This document shows, in pieces, positions 18,842 to 29,689 of a stretch of DNA of 64,000 nt. Each line of letters opens with the position of its first letter. Position 1 is the first letter of the stretch. A model generated the notes under the pieces. It ran no database searches. It saw only the letters and a list, made by a program, of their open reading frames with translations, and was not told where the DNA came from. The stretch spans positions 1,543,758 to 1,607,757 of the forward strand of contig NZ_CTDZ01000009.1 in assembly GCF_001375555.1 (NCBI RefSeq), given 5' to 3'. Both the position numbers and the translations under genes were made by a program. The DNA comes from Numidum massiliense. GTDB lineage: Bacteria > Bacillota > Bacilli > Thermoactinomycetales > Novibacillaceae.

Positions 18842-19495
18842 TTAAGAGCCTTTAACTTGAGCCATCACTTCATCGGCGAAGCTTTCTTCCTTCTTTTCGA
18901 TCCCTTCGCCAAGTTCAAAGCGGACAAAGCGTCGAATGGAAATATTTTCGCCAATTTTAGCAATTTTTTCCTTTACTAACTGCTCGACTGTTTTGTCACT
19001 ATCCTTCACAAACGGTTGTTCCAAGAGACAAATATCTTTAAAGTATTTATCTAAGCGGCCTTCGATCATTTTGTCGACGATGTGCGCTGGTTTCCCTTCT
19101 TCCAACGCTTGTTCCCGCAAGAAGGCACGCTCCTTGTCTACGACGTCTGCCGGCACTTCCTCACGGCGAACGTACGACGGGTTCGTTGCGGCAATGTGCA
19201 TCGCCACGTCGCGTACAAACGCCTTAAAGTCGTCCGTCTTCGCGACAAAGTCCGTTTCACAGTTAACCTCGAGTAATACGCCGATTTTCCCGCCCGCGTG
19301 TATGTATGACTCGACTAAACCTTCTGCAGCGACGCGTCCAGCTTTTTTATCTGCAGCGGCGAGACCTTTTTTACGCAAAATCTCACTCGCTTTGTCCATG
19401 TTCCCGTCAGCTTCTTGTAGTGCCCGCTTGCAGTCCATCATGCCAGCACCCGTTTTTTCTCGCAATTCTTTGACCTGTGCTGCCGAAATTGCCAT
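18842..19495 (-). CDS. tsf: Elongation factor Ts (short form)
   Basis: Guanine-nucleotide exchange factor for EF-Tu. The N-terminal UBA-like domain ([19 protein letters not shown]) and the core motif [14 protein letters not shown] are clear. The protein has only 217 aa, whereas the B. subtilis protein has about 290, so one of the two core subdomains appears reduced, resembling the short EF-Ts of Thermus-like and some Bacillales lineages. GAGGAGG precedes the ATG. It lies 156 nt after rpsB, with a hairpin in the gap. Confidence 0.96.
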   Translation of the reverse strand: MAISAAQVKELREKTGAGMMDCKRALQEADGNMDKASEILRKKGLAAADKKAGRVAAEGLVESYIHAGGKIGVLLEVNCETDFVAKTDDFKAFVRDVAMHIAATNPSYVRREEVPADVVDKERAFLREQALEEGKPAHIVDKMIEGRLDKYFKDICLLEQPFVKDSDKTVEQLVKEKIAKIGENISIRRFVRFELGEGIEKKEESFADEVMAQVKGS

Positions 19496-19559
19496 GTCAC
19501 AACCTCCTCAGTACGACTTCTATGATGCGTTTGGTTCCAGATAAGAATGACACGTTTAT

Positions 19560-19596
19560 GGCAAGGGTGGTGTGCGCCGCATCAACCACCCTTGCC
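19560..19596 (-). terminator. Hairpin in the rpsB-tsf gap
   Basis: A 12-bp perfect stem (19560-19571 with 19585-19596) with a 13-nt loop lies 55 nt past the rpsB stop. There is no U-tract on the minus strand, so it looks like an attenuator or processing/stability element setting the S2 to EF-Ts ratio rather than a full terminator. Confidence 0.55.
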
Positions 19597-19651
19597 GTTA
19601 CGTCGCTTCCATTAGCACTGTTAGCACCCTAAAGTGCACGTAGAACTACGT

Positions 19652-20386
19652 TTAAGAAACGGTTTGTTCTTCACTTTGCACTTGCTCTTCCTGTTCGTCT
19701 TGCTCCCCTTGTTTGCCTTCGAGAACTGCTTCCGCCATCTTCGACGTCAGCAAGCGTACCGCGCGAATCGCGTCGTCGTTCCCAGGAATGATGTGATCAA
19801 TTTCGTCAGGGTCGCAGTTCGTATCGACGATGGCGATAATCGGGATGCCCAACTTGCGCGCTTCGGCGACGGCAATCCGTTCTTTACGCGGGTCGATAAT
19901 GAACACGGCATCGGGTAACTTCTTCATGTGTTTGATCCCGCCCAAGAACTTCTCCAACCGCGCTCTTTCTTTGCGCAGCAAGATCACTTCTTTTTTCGGC
20001 AAGACGTCGAAGCGCCCGTCTGTTTCCATTTCGTCCAGTTCGTGCAAGCGCTGAATCCGCTTCTGGATGGTGGAAAAGTTCGTTAGCGTCCCACCTAACC
20101 AGCGTTGGTTGACGTAAAACATACCGCAGCGTTCTGCTTCTTCGCGTACGGAATCTTGCGCCTGTTTTTTCGTCCCCACGAATAGCAAGGTACCGCCAGA
20201 TTGCGCGAGATCGCGTACATAGTAATAGATTTCCTCAACCTTGCGCACAGTTTTTTGCAAATCGATGATGTAAATACCGTTTCTTTCGGTGAAGATGTAC
20301 TTTTCCATTTTCGGGTTCCAACGCCGCGTTTGGTGTCCAAAGTGTACACCAGCTTCGAGCAGTTGTTTCATGGAAATAATGGCCAT
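19652..20386 (-). CDS. rpsB: 30S ribosomal protein S2
   Basis: Component of the small subunit platform. [22 protein letters not shown] and the [29 protein letters not shown] region are typical. A Glu/Gln-rich tail ends the protein. I chose the ATG at 20386 (244 aa), 7 nt after GGAGGTG; the frame's first GTG at 20392 overlaps the ribosome binding site. It heads the rpsB-tsf-pyrH-frr group and has a promoter and a structured leader upstream. Confidence 0.97.
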   Translation of the reverse strand: MAIISMKQLLEAGVHFGHQTRRWNPKMEKYIFTERNGIYIIDLQKTVRKVEEIYYYVRDLAQSGGTLLFVGTKKQAQDSVREEAERCGMFYVNQRWLGGTLTNFSTIQKRIQRLHELDEMETDGRFDVLPKKEVILLRKERARLEKFLGGIKHMKKLPDAVFIIDPRKERIAVAEARKLGIPIIAIVDTNCDPDEIDHIIPGNDDAIRAVRLLTSKMAEAVLEGKQGEQDEQEEQVQSEEQTVS

Positions 20387-20429
20387 CTTCACTCACCTCC
20401 TCTGGTTTTTTTCCTCCGCCCACCTCATC

Positions 20430-20472
20430 TTTGCCCAATAACTGCCGCTGTAGACAGCACCGACTGGGCAAA
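20430..20472 (-). promoter_or_regulatory. Structured 5' leader of rpsB
   Basis: Within the rpsB leader an outer 8-bp stem (20430-20437 with 20465-20472) encloses an inner 5-bp hairpin (GCTGT/ACAGC, 20447-20458). It lies between the promoter at 20503-20531 and the start codon, where a ribosomal-protein autoregulatory site could be. No S2-binding family could be assigned by eye. Confidence 0.45.
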
Positions 20473-20502
20473 TCGGCAGACGTGTGTAATATACCGTTGA
20501 TT

Positions 20503-20531
20503 AATATACCATACCGTTTTATTGATGGCAA
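20503..20531 (-). promoter_or_regulatory. Putative SigA promoter of rpsB
   Basis: Minus-strand TTGCCA (20526-20531) and TATATT (20503-20508) are separated by exactly 17 nt, about 120 nt upstream of the rpsB start and within the hslU-rpsB gap. Confidence 0.7.
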
Positions 20532-20601
20532 GTTCGTATGAGTCACAACTTGTTGTCGCACACAAAAAATCGTAAGTTTTCCGCCTGCGCTCTGTGACAC
20601 C

Positions 20602-22005
20602 CTACAAGATGTACTGACTTAAATCGCGGTTGCGTGCGAGGTCTGACAGCCGTTTACGCACGTATTCCGGTGTAATCTGGATGTGCTCAAGTTGTATGTC
20701 CGGCGCTTCGAACGACAGTTCCTCTAACAAGTATTCTAAAATCGTATGCAGCCGCCGTGCACCGATATTTTCTGTCGTTTGGTTCACTTCTTGCGCCAGT
20801 TCGGCAATTTCCCGAATCGCTTCCTCCGTAAACTCGACGTTGATCCCTTCCGTCTCCAGCAGGGAGATGTACTGCTTTGTCAGTGCGTTTTGCGGTTCGG
20901 TCATAATGCGGACGAAGTCGTCAGCCGTTAAGTTTTGCAACTCGACGCGAATCGGAAAACGCCCCTGCAGCTCCGGAATGAGGTCAGACGGCTTCGCAAT
21001 GTGAAACGCGCCCGCCGCGATGAAGAGAACGTGATCGGTTTTAACCGGTCCGTACTTCGTAACGATCGTCGAACCTTCGACGATGGGCAAAATGTCGCGC
21101 TGTACCCCTTCGCGTGAAATGTCGGCACTCGCTTGGTGCTCTTTGCCCGCGATTTTGTCGATTTCGTCGATAAATATAATGCCGCTCTGTTCGGCGCGTT
21201 CGATCGACTCTTGGATTAATTCGTCTTCATCGATCAATTTTTGTCCTTCTTCTTGCGTCAACACTTTGCGCGCGTCGCGAACAGTTAGTTTGCGTTTTTT
21301 TGTCCGCTTCGGCATCATGTTGCCGAACAGTTCTTGCATGTTGATGCCCATTTGCTCAACGCCGGATCCGGAAAAAATTTCTAGCATGTTCGGATACGTG
21401 TCTTCTACTTCGATTTCCACTTCCGCGTCTTCCAACTCGCCGTTGTACAGTTTAAAGCGGACTTGTCGCCGTTTCATCTCCAAGCTGCTCGACTCAGCTT
21501 TCCCTTCTTCCGCTTCCTCTTCTTCTTGCTGCCCGAACAGCATTTCGAGCGGGTTTTTAAAGTTTGCCTCTTTTTTGCCGCTCGGTACTAAGATGGAGAC
21601 GAGTCGTTCGTTAGCAAGTTGTTCCGCTTGGTCTTTGACGCGCTCGATTTTTTCCGCGCGGACGATGCGTATCGCCGTCTCGATGAGGTCGCGCACCATC
21701 GATTCGACGTCGCGCCCGACATAACCGACTTCTGTAAATTTGGTCGCTTCTACTTTAACGAACGGCGCCCCGACGAGTTTGGCTAAACGGCGCGCAATTT
21801 CCGTCTTTCCGACGCCGGTCGGCCCGATCATTAGGATGTTCTTTGGCACAATTTCATCTCTGAGCTCTGCGGGAAGTTTTGTCCGCCGATAACGGTTGCG
21901 CAAGGCGACCGCCACGGAGCGCTTCGCCTTCGTCTGCCCAACGATGTAGTTATCCAACTGTGCGACGATTTGTCTCGGGGTTAAGTCGTTTCGTTGCTTG
22001 GACAC
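20602..22005 (-). CDS. hslU: ATP-dependent protease ATPase subunit HslU (ClpY/CodX)
   Basis: AAA+ unfoldase that feeds substrates to HslV. Walker A is [15 protein letters not shown] near residues 56-70, Walker [11 protein letters not shown] near 255, and the C-terminal end is [10 protein letters not shown], the docking tail for HslV. A Glu-rich I-domain insertion lies at about residues 140-200. The start is a GTG after GGAGGAGTCAC. It follows hslV by 21 nt. codY, normally next in Bacillus, is absent, and rpsB comes directly. Confidence 0.96.
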   Translation of the reverse strand: MSKQRNDLTPRQIVAQLDNYIVGQTKAKRSVAVALRNRYRRTKLPAELRDEIVPKNILMIGPTGVGKTEIARRLAKLVGAPFVKVEATKFTEVGYVGRDVESMVRDLIETAIRIVRAEKIERVKDQAEQLANERLVSILVPSGKKEANFKNPLEMLFGQQEEEEAEEGKAESSSLEMKRRQVRFKLYNGELEDAEVEIEVEDTYPNMLEIFSGSGVEQMGINMQELFGNMMPKRTKKRKLTVRDARKVLTQEEGQKLIDEDELIQESIERAEQSGIIFIDEIDKIAGKEHQASADISREGVQRDILPIVEGSTIVTKYGPVKTDHVLFIAAGAFHIAKPSDLIPELQGRFPIRVELQNLTADDFVRIMTEPQNALTKQYISLLETEGINVEFTEEAIREIAELAQEVNQTTENIGARRLHTILEYLLEELSFEAPDIQLEHIQITPEYVRKRLSDLARNRDLSQYIL

Positions 22006-22026
22006 GTGACTCCTCCGTTCTGATCG

Positions 22027-22572
22027 TTAGTCTAATTGTTCGACGACGATGTTCGCATTCGTGTAGACACATATTTCGGCCGCGATCTCCAGCGCTTGGT
22101 GGGCAATGTCTTTCGCTTCCAAGTGCACCGCGTGTCGCTTGAGTGCGCGCCCCGCAGCTAAAGCAAAAGCACCACCTGAACCGATCGCCATGAGGCCGTC
22201 GTCAGGTTCGATCACTTCGCCGTTCCCCGACACGAGTAATAAGTGTTCTTTATTTAGAACGAGCAGCATCGCTTCTAAGCGACGTAACATTTTGTCGGTG
22301 CGCCATTCTTTGGCAAGTTCCACCGCTGCCCGCTTCAAGTTGCCGTGAAACGTTTCTAACTGTGCCTCGAATTTTTCAAACAAGGTGACCGCATCGGCCA
22401 CCGATCCAGCAAAACCGGCGATCACTTCGCCGCGGTACAGACGCCGTACCTTCTTCGCCGCTTGTTTCATAATCATTTGATTGCCAAACGTGACTTGTCC
22501 ATCGCCGGCCATCGCCGCTTTTCCATTATGTTGGATCGCGAAGATCGTAGTCGCGTGAAACGTCGTCTCCAC
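22027..22572 (-). CDS. hslV: ATP-dependent protease peptidase subunit HslV (ClpQ/CodW)
   Basis: Threonine/serine-type proteasome-like peptidase that assembles as a dodecamer with Hsl[25 protein letters not shown] and [17 protein letters not shown] are characteristic. I chose the GTG at 22572 (181 aa, the same length as B. subtilis CodW): GGGGGG stands 7 nt before it, while the ATG at 22587 has no useful site. With this start the sequence is METTFHATT; aligned to CodW (MSSFHATT), the nucleophile position is Thr3, one residue further in than expected. Confidence 0.93.
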   Translation of the reverse strand: METTFHATTIFAIQHNGKAAMAGDGQVTFGNQMIMKQAAKKVRRLYRGEVIAGFAGSVADAVTLFEKFEAQLETFHGNLKRAAVELAKEWRTDKMLRRLEAMLLVLNKEHLLLVSGNGEVIEPDDGLMAIGSGGAFALAAGRALKRHAVHLEAKDIAHQALEIAAEICVYTNANIVVEQLD

Positions 22573-22610
22573 TTGCGTTCCCCCCATCCTGTTTTTGTTA
22601 CCGATTTTTG

Positions 22611-23954
22611 TTACCGAGTCCCTTCGTTCATCGTATCATACGCCGGATCGATGTGCCTAGCTGCAGCCGCCATTTGTTCAAGCGCTCGTGCGGCTAGGGC
22701 GCTATACCGTTCTTTTTTGTTGCGAATTTTTTCTTGGAGCGGCGGAAATAAGCCGAAGTTGACGTTCATCGGCTGAAAGTGTTCCGGATCGGCTGTCGTA
22801 ATGTAGTGGGCCAAACTGCCGATCGCCGTCTCCTGTGGCAACGTGACGAGTGGTTCGCCCCGGACGTAACGCGCAGCGTTCATGCCAGCGATTAAGCCTG
22901 CTGCCGCCGATTCGACATAACCTTCTACGCCGGTCATTTGTCCGGCAAAAAACAAGTCGTCGCGCCGTTTAAACTGGTATGTCGGTTTCAGTAGCCGCGG
23001 CGAATTAATAAACGTGTTGCGGTGCATGACGCCGTAGCGCACGATTTCCGCCTCTTCTAGTCCCGGAATCATGCGGATGATGCGTCTCTGATCGCCCCAC
23101 TTCAAATGTGTCTGAAAGCCGACGAGATTGTACAGTGTGCCCGCACTATTATCTTGGCGCAGTTGGACGACGGCGTACGGCCGTTTTCCGGTCGCCGGGT
23201 CCGTGAGGCCGACAGGCTTTAGCGGGCCGAACGTCAGCGTCCGTCTACCGCGCTTCGCCAACACTTCGATCGGAATGCACGCTTCGAAGTATATTTCTTT
23301 CTCAAACTGCTTAAGTGGCATCGTTTCTGCTCCGATGAGCGCCTCGTAAAATACGTCGAACTCGCTTTCCGTCATCGGGCAGTTCAAGTACGCAGCCTCT
23401 CCTTTATCGTAACGCGAGGCGAGAAAGGCGCGTGTCATGTCGATGCTCTCTTTTTCAACAATTGGTGCGGCCGCATCGTAAAAGTACAAGTAGTCTTCCC
23501 CCGTCAATTCCTTGAGTGCTTGAGATAACGGGTCAGAAGTCAGGGGACCGGTGGCAATTACCGTCGGACCGTCCGGGACGGCAGTCACTTCCTCATTCAC
23601 GACCTCCACGAGCGGGTGCTGGTGCAGCGCGTCAGTCACCGCATCGACGAACCCATCGCGATCGACGGCGAGCGCCCCGCCCGCAGGCACACTGTTCGCA
23701 TCCGCACTTCTAATAATAAGAGAGTGCAACTTTCGCATGTCTTCTTTTAACACGCCGACCGCATTCGTTAACGAGTTCGCCCGTAGCGAATTGCTGCAAA
23801 CCAGTTCGGCGAACTTGCCGGTAATGTGGGCTGGTGTCTGCTTCACCGGCCGCATTTCGTACAACCGGACGGGGACGCCGCGCGAGGCGATTTGCCACGC
23901 GGCTTCGCTGCCGGCGAGTCCCGCACCGATGACAGTCACTTTTTGTTCTTGCAT
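22611..23954 (-). CDS. trmFO: Methylenetetrahydrofolate-tRNA (uracil-5-)-methyltransferase TrmFO
   Basis: FAD- and folate-dependent enzyme making m5U54 (ribothymidine) in tRNA. The FAD-binding [19 protein letters not shown] opens the protein; [22 protein letters not shown] and [20 protein letters not shown] carry conserved family motifs. Length 447 aa is normal. In B. subtilis xerC follows; here hslV follows after 38 nt. Confidence 0.97.
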   Translation of the reverse strand: MQEQKVTVIGAGLAGSEAAWQIASRGVPVRLYEMRPVKQTPAHITGKFAELVCSNSLRANSLTNAVGVLKEDMRKLHSLIIRSADANSVPAGGALAVDRDGFVDAVTDALHQHPLVEVVNEEVTAVPDGPTVIATGPLTSDPLSQALKELTGEDYLYFYDAAAPIVEKESIDMTRAFLASRYDKGEAAYLNCPMTESEFDVFYEALIGAETMPLKQFEKEIYFEACIPIEVLAKRGRRTLTFGPLKPVGLTDPATGKRPYAVVQLRQDNSAGTLYNLVGFQTHLKWGDQRRIIRMIPGLEEAEIVRYGVMHRNTFINSPRLLKPTYQFKRRDDLFFAGQMTGVEGYVESAAAGLIAGMNAARYVRGEPLVTLPQETAIGSLAHYITTADPEHFQPMNVNFGLFPPLQEKIRNKKERYSALAARALEQMAAAARHIDPAYDTMNEGTR

Positions 23955-24018
23955 GCCGTGCTCCTTTCTTATAGCAAAACGCTTTTAATTGCGTTCGTCG
24001 TCTCTACTGCACGATGCA

Positions 24019-26091
24019 TTACGCCTCTTTGTAATCACAGTTGACGCACTGCACGGTCGTACCTTGCTTCTTCGATTTTTTCTCGACTAACATCGCGTCA
24101 CACTTCGGACAGCGGCGCGCGATTGGCTTATCCCAAGAGACGAAGTCACACTCGGGGTAGCGGTTGCAGCCGAAAAATTTGCGCCCTTTTTTCGATTTGC
24201 GCTCCACAATTTCCCCTTGCTTGCACGTCGGGCAGGTGACGCCAATGTGTTTCACGATCGGCTTCGTGTTGCGACAATCGGGAAAGCCGGAACAAGCGAG
24301 GAATTTGCCGAAGCGTCCAAACTTGTAAACCATCGGCTTGCCGCATTTCTCACACACTTCGTCCGACACTTCGTCGGCCACTTCCACTTGCTTCATTTCT
24401 TCTTCAGCTACTTCTAACCGTTTCTCAAAGTCGCCGTAAAAGACGTCGAGCACTTTGATCCAATCCGCAGTCCCTTCTTCGACGCTGTCGAGGCTTTCTT
24501 CCATGTGTGCCGTAAACTCAGTATCCAATATTTCCGGAAAAAACTCTGCCATCAATTCGATCACGATTTCTCCGAGTTCGGTCGGTATGAAGCGGCGCTC
24601 TTCTAAGGCGACGTATCCCCGTTTTTGAATCGTGTCCAGTGTTGGCGCATACGTACTCGGGCGTCCGATGCCGAGTTCTTCTAACGTCTTCACGAGGCTG
24701 GCCTCCGAATAACGCGGTGGCGGCTGGGTAAAGTGCTGCTGCGGATCGATTTTTTGTGCCTCGTATTGCTGGCCTTCTTCCAGCGGCGGTAAAAACTTAT
24801 CCTCTTCCCGCTTCGCGTCGTCTTTCCCCTCCACGTACACTTTCATAAAGCCAGGGAATTTGAGCTTCGAGCCCGTTGCGCGAAAGAGTGCGTCGCCGGC
24901 GTGCAAATCGGCCGACACTGTATCCATGACCGCTGGCGCCATCTGACTGGCGACGAACCGCTCCCACACGAGTTTGTACAAGCGGTATTGGTCGCGGCTT
25001 AAATGCGCCTTAACTGACGCCGGCTCGCGCCATACGGACGTCGGACGTACCGCTTCGTGCGCGTCTTGCGCACCCGCTTGTTTTTTCGTCGCCCGCGGTT
25101 TTGCCTGTAAATACGGTTGCCCGTATTTATCGGCGATGTAGCCGCGCGCCTCTTCGCGCGCCGTCTCCGAAATGCGCGTCGAGTCTGTCCGGATATAGGT
25201 GATCAGTCCGACCGTTCCCTCTTTCTTCCCGAGGGCAATCCCTTCGTACAGCTGTTGCGCGATCGCCATCGTCTTCCCGGCGCGAAATTTTAACTTGCGG
25301 GCCGCTTCTTGCTGTAAAGAACTCGTCGTAAACGGCGCTGCTGGATTGCGACGCCGCTCGCTTTTTCGGATCGACGTAATTTTAAACGTCTCGTCCGCGA
25401 TGTGGGCAAGCAGCTTCTGCACCTCTTCTTCGTTGTGCAGCTCCATCTTTTCTTTCCCGTAACCGTGAAACTTGGCGGTAAACGTTTCGTTCCCTTCTTG
25501 GAACGTCGCGGTGACCGTCCAGTACTCTTCCGGTTTAAAGTTGCGTATTTCTTTTTCCCGGTCGATGACGATTTTTACAGCGACCGATTGCACGCGCCCC
25601 GCACTGAGCCCTTTCTTTACCTTTTTCCATAAAAGGGGGCTAATTTTATAACCGACGAGGCGGTCTAAAATGCGGCGCGCCTGTTGTGCTTTTACTAAGT
25701 CCATATCGATGGCGCGCGGGTGTTTAAAGGCGTCTTTCACCGCCTGTTTCGTAATTTCGTTAAAGACGACGCGGCACCTTTCGTTTTCATCAATGTTTAA
25801 ACTGTGCGCCAAGTGCCACGCGATCGCCTCCCCTTCGCGGTCCGGGTCAGCGGCGAGGTAAATGCGTTTTACTTTTTTCGACGCGTCGCGCAACTCTTTT
25901 AGCACTGGTCCTTTGCCGCGAATCGTAATGTACTTCGGCTCGAAGTCGTTGTCGATATCGACTCCCATTTGACTGCGCGGCAAGTCGCGCACGTGCCCCA
26001 TCGACGCTTTGACAATATATTTTTTACCTAAATATTTTCCGATTGTTTTCGCTTTGGCTGGTGATTCGACTATGACGAGTGAGTCAGCCAT
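24019..26091 (-). CDS. topA: DNA topoisomerase I TopA
   Basis: Type IA topoisomerase that relaxes negative supercoils. The Toprim domain starts [18 protein letters not shown] and has the acidic [13 protein letters not shown] motif. The active-site Tyr lies in [13 protein letters not shown]. Three C-terminal zinc ribbons follow, of the CxxCG...C...C type ([24 protein letters not shown]). I chose the ATG at 26091 (690 aa), 9 nt after GGGGAGG, instead of an upstream start at 26121. Confidence 0.97.
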   Translation of the reverse strand: MADSLVIVESPAKAKTIGKYLGKKYIVKASMGHVRDLPRSQMGVDIDNDFEPKYITIRGKGPVLKELRDASKKVKRIYLAADPDREGEAIAWHLAHSLNIDENERCRVVFNEITKQAVKDAFKHPRAIDMDLVKAQQARRILDRLVGYKISPLLWKKVKKGLSAGRVQSVAVKIVIDREKEIRNFKPEEYWTVTATFQEGNETFTAKFHGYGKEKMELHNEEEVQKLLAHIADETFKITSIRKSERRRNPAAPFTTSSLQQEAARKLKFRAGKTMAIAQQLYEGIALGKKEGTVGLITYIRTDSTRISETAREEARGYIADKYGQPYLQAKPRATKKQAGAQDAHEAVRPTSVWREPASVKAHLSRDQYRLYKLVWERFVASQMAPAVMDTVSADLHAGDALFRATGSKLKFPGFMKVYVEGKDDAKREEDKFLPPLEEGQQYEAQKIDPQQHFTQPPPRYSEASLVKTLEELGIGRPSTYAPTLDTIQKRGYVALEERRFIPTELGEIVIELMAEFFPEILDTEFTAHMEESLDSVEEGTADWIKVLDVFYGDFEKRLEVAEEEMKQVEVADEVSDEVCEKCGKPMVYKFGRFGKFLACSGFPDCRNTKPIVKHIGVTCPTCKQGEIVERKSKKGRKFFGCNRYPECDFVSWDKPIARRCPKCDAMLVEKKSKKQGTTVQCVNCDYKEA

Positions 26092-26171
26092 ATATCGGGT
26101 CCTCCCCTCAAAAAAGCACAATCCCTATTATTCATTATCGAACTCCTCTTTGTCAAACTATGCACGATTTT

Positions 26172-27263
26172 TTATACGCGCACAAAACGGGAGCCCGGCA
26201 GTTGTTTCACGAGCCGTTTCATTAACAGCGATAAGAGGAGCGGGTGGATTTCCGCGAGTGTGAAGCGCGTCTTGGCGCATAGCTCGTCGACGTGGAGCGG
26301 CTCCGCGGTGATCGCGTTTAACACCGCTGTCTCTTCTAACGTCAACTGCTCTGGCGGTTGTGGTTCAAGTGAGGCTGCCGGTTGCGCGACGTCCGGGTAT
26401 TCGTCTAGTATGTCCGTTAACGTCATGACACATTTAGCCCCATGCTGAATGAGGCGGTTTGTCCCTGCGCTATGCGGTGACGTAATTGGACCGGGAACAG
26501 CGAACACGTCGCGATTTTGTTCTAAGCTCGCATCGGCGGTAATGAGTGAACCGCTTCTCGCCGCCGCTTCGACGACGACCGTGCCGCGACTCAATCCGCT
26601 AATGATGCGGTTGCGCAGTGGAAAAAAAGCGGGGTGTGGCTTTGTCCCCGGCGGGAATTCGGAGACGACCGCTCCCGTGCGGAGGATGTCGCGGTAGAGC
26701 GCGTGATTCCGCTGCGGGTAGACTACGTCGACGCCACTGCCGAGGACGGCCACGGTCGCCCCTCCTCTTTCTAGCGCCCCGCGGTGGGCGATACTGTCAA
26801 TGCCACGCGCCATCCCGCTTACGACGGTCCAGCCGCAGGTAGCGAGTTCGGAGGAAAGTTTGTGCGCGACGGCTTCGCCGTAAGGGGTTGGCGTCCGCGT
26901 TCCGACGACCGCGAGTGCCGGCTTCTTAAGTAACGCAGCGTTCCCCAATATGTATAGCACCCACGGTGGCTGCGCGATTTCCCGCAACAGTGGAGGGTAG
27001 TGTGCGTCGAACACCGTCAGTGTCCTAATATTAGACTGCTTGAGGGCAACGACTGCCTGCCGCGTTTCGGTCGCCTTAAGCTGCGCCACGATCGTTTGCG
27101 GGCGGAGGCGTCGTCCGGCAAGCTCGTCGCCATGGGCGTTCATTGCCTGCGGTAAATTGGCAAACCCACCACATACTTCGTCAATCTTCGCGATCGTCTG
27201 CCAACCGACGCCGGCGATATGCGTCAAAGCGACTAGCCAGTCAGAAGCGGAAAAAGTAGTCAT
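26172..27263 (-). CDS. dprA: DNA-processing protein DprA
   Basis: RecA loader that protects single-stranded DNA during natural transformation. The Rossmann-like DprA domain is clear from AVVGTRTPTPYGEA, GWTVVSGMARGIDSIAH and AVLGSGVDVVYPQRN. A C-terminal winged-helix DML1-like domain ends the 363-aa protein. It lies between sucD and topA as in B. subtilis. The window also encodes YifB/ComM, another transformation-associated protein, though this is no proof of competence. Confidence 0.96.
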   Translation of the reverse strand: MTTFSASDWLVALTHIAGVGWQTIAKIDEVCGGFANLPQAMNAHGDELAGRRLRPQTIVAQLKATETRQAVVALKQSNIRTLTVFDAHYPPLLREIAQPPWVLYILGNAALLKKPALAVVGTRTPTPYGEAVAHKLSSELATCGWTVVSGMARGIDSIAHRGALERGGATVAVLGSGVDVVYPQRNHALYRDILRTGAVVSEFPPGTKPHPAFFPLRNRIISGLSRGTVVVEAAARSGSLITADASLEQNRDVFAVPGPITSPHSAGTNRLIQHGAKCVMTLTDILDEYPDVAQPAASLEPQPPEQLTLEETAVLNAITAEPLHVDELCAKTRFTLAEIHPLLLSLLMKRLVKQLPGSRFVRV

Positions 27264-27305
27264 TAATTAAGCCCTCCCATTTATACTCCATCGTTCACCA
27301 TCAGT

Positions 27306-27357
27306 CGTTCCCAATGCGCGTGTGCAATGTACGTGTGCAATGTGCGTGTCCGATGCG
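27306..27357. repeat. Four degenerate 13-bp tandem repeats upstream of dprA
   Basis: Four successive 13-nt units (27306, 27319, 27332, 27345) share the pattern CGTGTGCAATGTG; the two inner copies differ at one base. They lie in the 300-bp gap between dprA and sucD, which otherwise holds only the sucD terminator. Confidence 0.75.
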
Positions 27358-27487
27358 CAAATCGCGTCGATTCACACAGCTTCGCTTCCGCGCATGTGCC
27401 GGAAGTGCCGACAAGCGCCGCAAAGACGGCGTAAAAACAATCTTTCGCGACACGCGGGGACAATTCCTTCCTTCATATTAAAATTTT

Positions 27488-27529
27488 TTATACAAAAAAC
27501 CTCTCCAAGTAAAAAACTGGAGAGGTTTT
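27488..27529 (-). terminator. Rho-independent terminator of sucCD
   Basis: A 12-bp stem (27496-27507 with 27518-27529) with a 10-nt loop is followed on the minus strand by TTTTTTGTATAAAAAA. It lies 35 nt past the sucD stop, so sucCD and dprA-topA are separate transcripts. Confidence 0.9.
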
Positions 27530-27563
27530 CCCGCCCTAAACAGCGGAAAAAGTGCATGTTACA

Positions 27564-28469
27564 TTATTTGTTTGTTAGACACTTCTCGTACAAGCCGCGT
27601 TCTTTAATGACAGCTACGAGCGTTTCCCCGATTTCCGCAGGCGATTTGGCGACTTTTACGCCACACGCTTCGAGCGTCTTCATTTTTTCCGCCGCTGTCC
27701 CTTTACCGCCGGAAATAATCGCTCCGGCGTGTCCCATCCGCTTTCCTGGCGGTGCCGTTTGTCCGCCGATGAAGCCGACGACTGGTTTTTTCATGTTCGC
27801 CTTAATCCACTCGGCCGCTTCTTCTTCCGCCGTACCCCCAATTTCACCGATCATGACGACGGCTTCCGTATCGGGGTCTTCGTTAAACAACTTGAGTACA
27901 TCGATAAAGTTCGTGCCGTTTACAGGGTCGCCGCCAATCCCGACTGCCGTCGACTGGCCGATGCCGCGCTGCGACAGTTGGTGTACGGCTTCATACGTTA
28001 GCGTCCCGCTGCGCGAAACGACGCCGACGTGTCCTTTCGTATGAATGTACCCCGGCAAAATGCCGATTTTGCACTCGCCTGGCGTAATGAGACCCGGGCA
28101 GTTGGGCCCGATTAAGCGCGTTTTCTTCCCTTCCATGTAGCGCTTCACTTTCACCATGTCGAGCACCGGGATGCCTTCCGTAATACAGACGACTAAGTCC
28201 AACTCAGCGTCGACCGCTTCCATGATCGCGTCCGCGGCAAATGGCGGCGCAACGTAAATGACGGATGCCGTCGCGCCCGTTTCCGCAACCGCTTCAGCGA
28301 CTGTATCGTAAATGGGGAAGCCTTCGATTTCTTCTCCACCTTTGCCCGGTCGCGTTCCCCCGACCATTTGTGTGCCGTAATCTCTACACCCTTTGGCGTG
28401 GAACAGTCCGGTTGCCCCGGTAATTCCTTGCGTGATCACTTTCGTATCTTTATTAATTAAAATACTCAT
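27564..28469 (-). CDS. sucD: Succinyl-CoA synthetase subunit alpha
   Basis: TCA-cycle enzyme subunit binding CoA and carrying the phosphohistidine. The CoA-binding domain has [19 protein letters not shown] near residues 15-33; the phospho-His lies in [16 protein letters not shown] near residue 245. Length 301 aa is normal. It follows sucC by 45 nt and is ended by a strong terminator. Confidence 0.97.
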   Translation of the reverse strand: MSILINKDTKVITQGITGATGLFHAKGCRDYGTQMVGGTRPGKGGEEIEGFPIYDTVAEAVAETGATASVIYVAPPFAADAIMEAVDAELDLVVCITEGIPVLDMVKVKRYMEGKKTRLIGPNCPGLITPGECKIGILPGYIHTKGHVGVVSRSGTLTYEAVHQLSQRGIGQSTAVGIGGDPVNGTNFIDVLKLFNEDPDTEAVVMIGEIGGTAEEEAAEWIKANMKKPVVGFIGGQTAPPGKRMGHAGAIISGGKGTAAEKMKTLEACGVKVAKSPAEIGETLVAVIKERGLYEKCLTNK

Positions 28470-28514
28470 CGGTTAATTGTCCCGCCCTTCCTTCACTCAT
28501 ATTACATGACACGT

Positions 28515-29675
28515 TTATTGCACTGCCGCGACAATTTTTTCAGCTGCGTCGTCCATCGACGTTGCCGGCGTAATGTTCAGTCCGGATTTAGCCAAAATCT
28601 CTTTCCCGAGGTCGACGTTCGTCCCTTCGAGCCGCACGACGAGCGGACGGTCGATACCGATTTGTTTCGCCGCTTCGACGACACCGTTAGCAATAACGTC
28701 GCACTTCATAATTCCGCCAAAAATGTTGATTAAAATACCCTTCACTTTTTCGTCTGCCAAAATAATTTTGAACGCTTCCGTCACTTTTTCTGTCGTCGCC
28801 CCGCCGCCGACGTCGAGGAAGTTTGCCGGCTCGCCGCCGTGGTGTTTAATAATGTCCATCGTCGCCATCGCCAGACCGGCACCGTTGACCATGCAGCCGA
28901 TGTTGCCGTCTAAACTGATGTAACTGAGGTCGTACTTCGACGCTTCGACTTCTTTCGGGTCTTCTTCGTCGAGGTCGCGCAACTCGGCAATGTCTGCGTG
29001 GCGGAACAACGCGTTATCGTCAAAGTTCAACTTCGCGTCGAGTGCCATCACGTCGCCGTCACCCGTCACGACGAGCGGGTTAATTTCTGCGAGCGAACAG
29101 TCTTTTTCCACAAAAGCGTTATAAAGCGCGATCATAAATTTAACCGCTTTGTTCACGAGTGGCTTCGGGATGCCGATGGCGAACGCTAATTTGCGCGCTT
29201 GGAAAGGCAGTAAGCCAGTAACTGGATCGATCACTTCCGTAAAGATTTTTTCCGGTGTTTTCGCCGCCACTTCTTCGATTTCCGTACCGCCTTCGGCCGA
29301 TGCCATCATCGCCACGCCCCCGCTAGAGCGGTCGACGACCATCCCGATATAGTATTCTTTTTTAATGTCACACCCTTGCTCGATTAAGAGCCGCTTCACT
29401 TCTTGACCTTCCGGGCCCGTTTGATGCGTAACGAGCGTTTTTCCGAGTATTTCTTCGGCGTATGTACGCACCTCGTCCAAACTTTTGGCGAGCTTGACCC
29501 CGCCGGCTTTCCCGCGGCCCCCGGCATGGATTTGCGCCTTTACAACGGTAACATCTGTGCCGATCTCTTCAGCCGCTTTAACCGCTTCCTCCGGTGAAAA
29601 GACGACTTTCCCTTGCGGCACGACGACGCCGTATTGTTTTAACACTTCTTTTGCTTGGTACTCGTGAATATTCAT
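28515..29675 (-). CDS. sucC: ADP-forming succinyl-CoA synthetase subunit beta
   Basis: Partner of SucD in succinate to succinyl-CoA interconversion with ATP. The ATP-grasp fold is shown by [20 protein letters not shown] near residues 43-62, and [19 protein letters not shown] and [17 protein letters not shown] are typical. Length 386 aa is normal. The start has GGGAGGAT upstream; an inverted repeat (29690-29712) lies just before it. Confidence 0.97.
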   Translation of the reverse strand: MNIHEYQAKEVLKQYGVVVPQGKVVFSPEEAVKAAEEIGTDVTVVKAQIHAGGRGKAGGVKLAKSLDEVRTYAEEILGKTLVTHQTGPEGQEVKRLLIEQGCDIKKEYYIGMVVDRSSGGVAMMASAEGGTEIEEVAAKTPEKIFTEVIDPVTGLLPFQARKLAFAIGIPKPLVNKAVKFMIALYNAFVEKDCSLAEINPLVVTGDGDVMALDAKLNFDDNALFRHADIAELRDLDEEDPKEVEASKYDLSYISLDGNIGCMVNGAGLAMATMDIIKHHGGEPANFLDVGGGATTEKVTEAFKIILADEKVKGILINIFGGIMKCDVIANGVVEAAKQIGIDRPLVVRLEGTNVDLGKEILAKSGLNITPATSMDDAAEKIVAAVQ

Positions 29676-29689
29676 AACGATCCTCCCAT

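Noticed and set aside
27322-28044. 240-codon plus-strand open frame over the terminator and sucD
   Set aside because: Most of it is antisense to the unquestioned sucD; it also runs through a terminator and a repeat.
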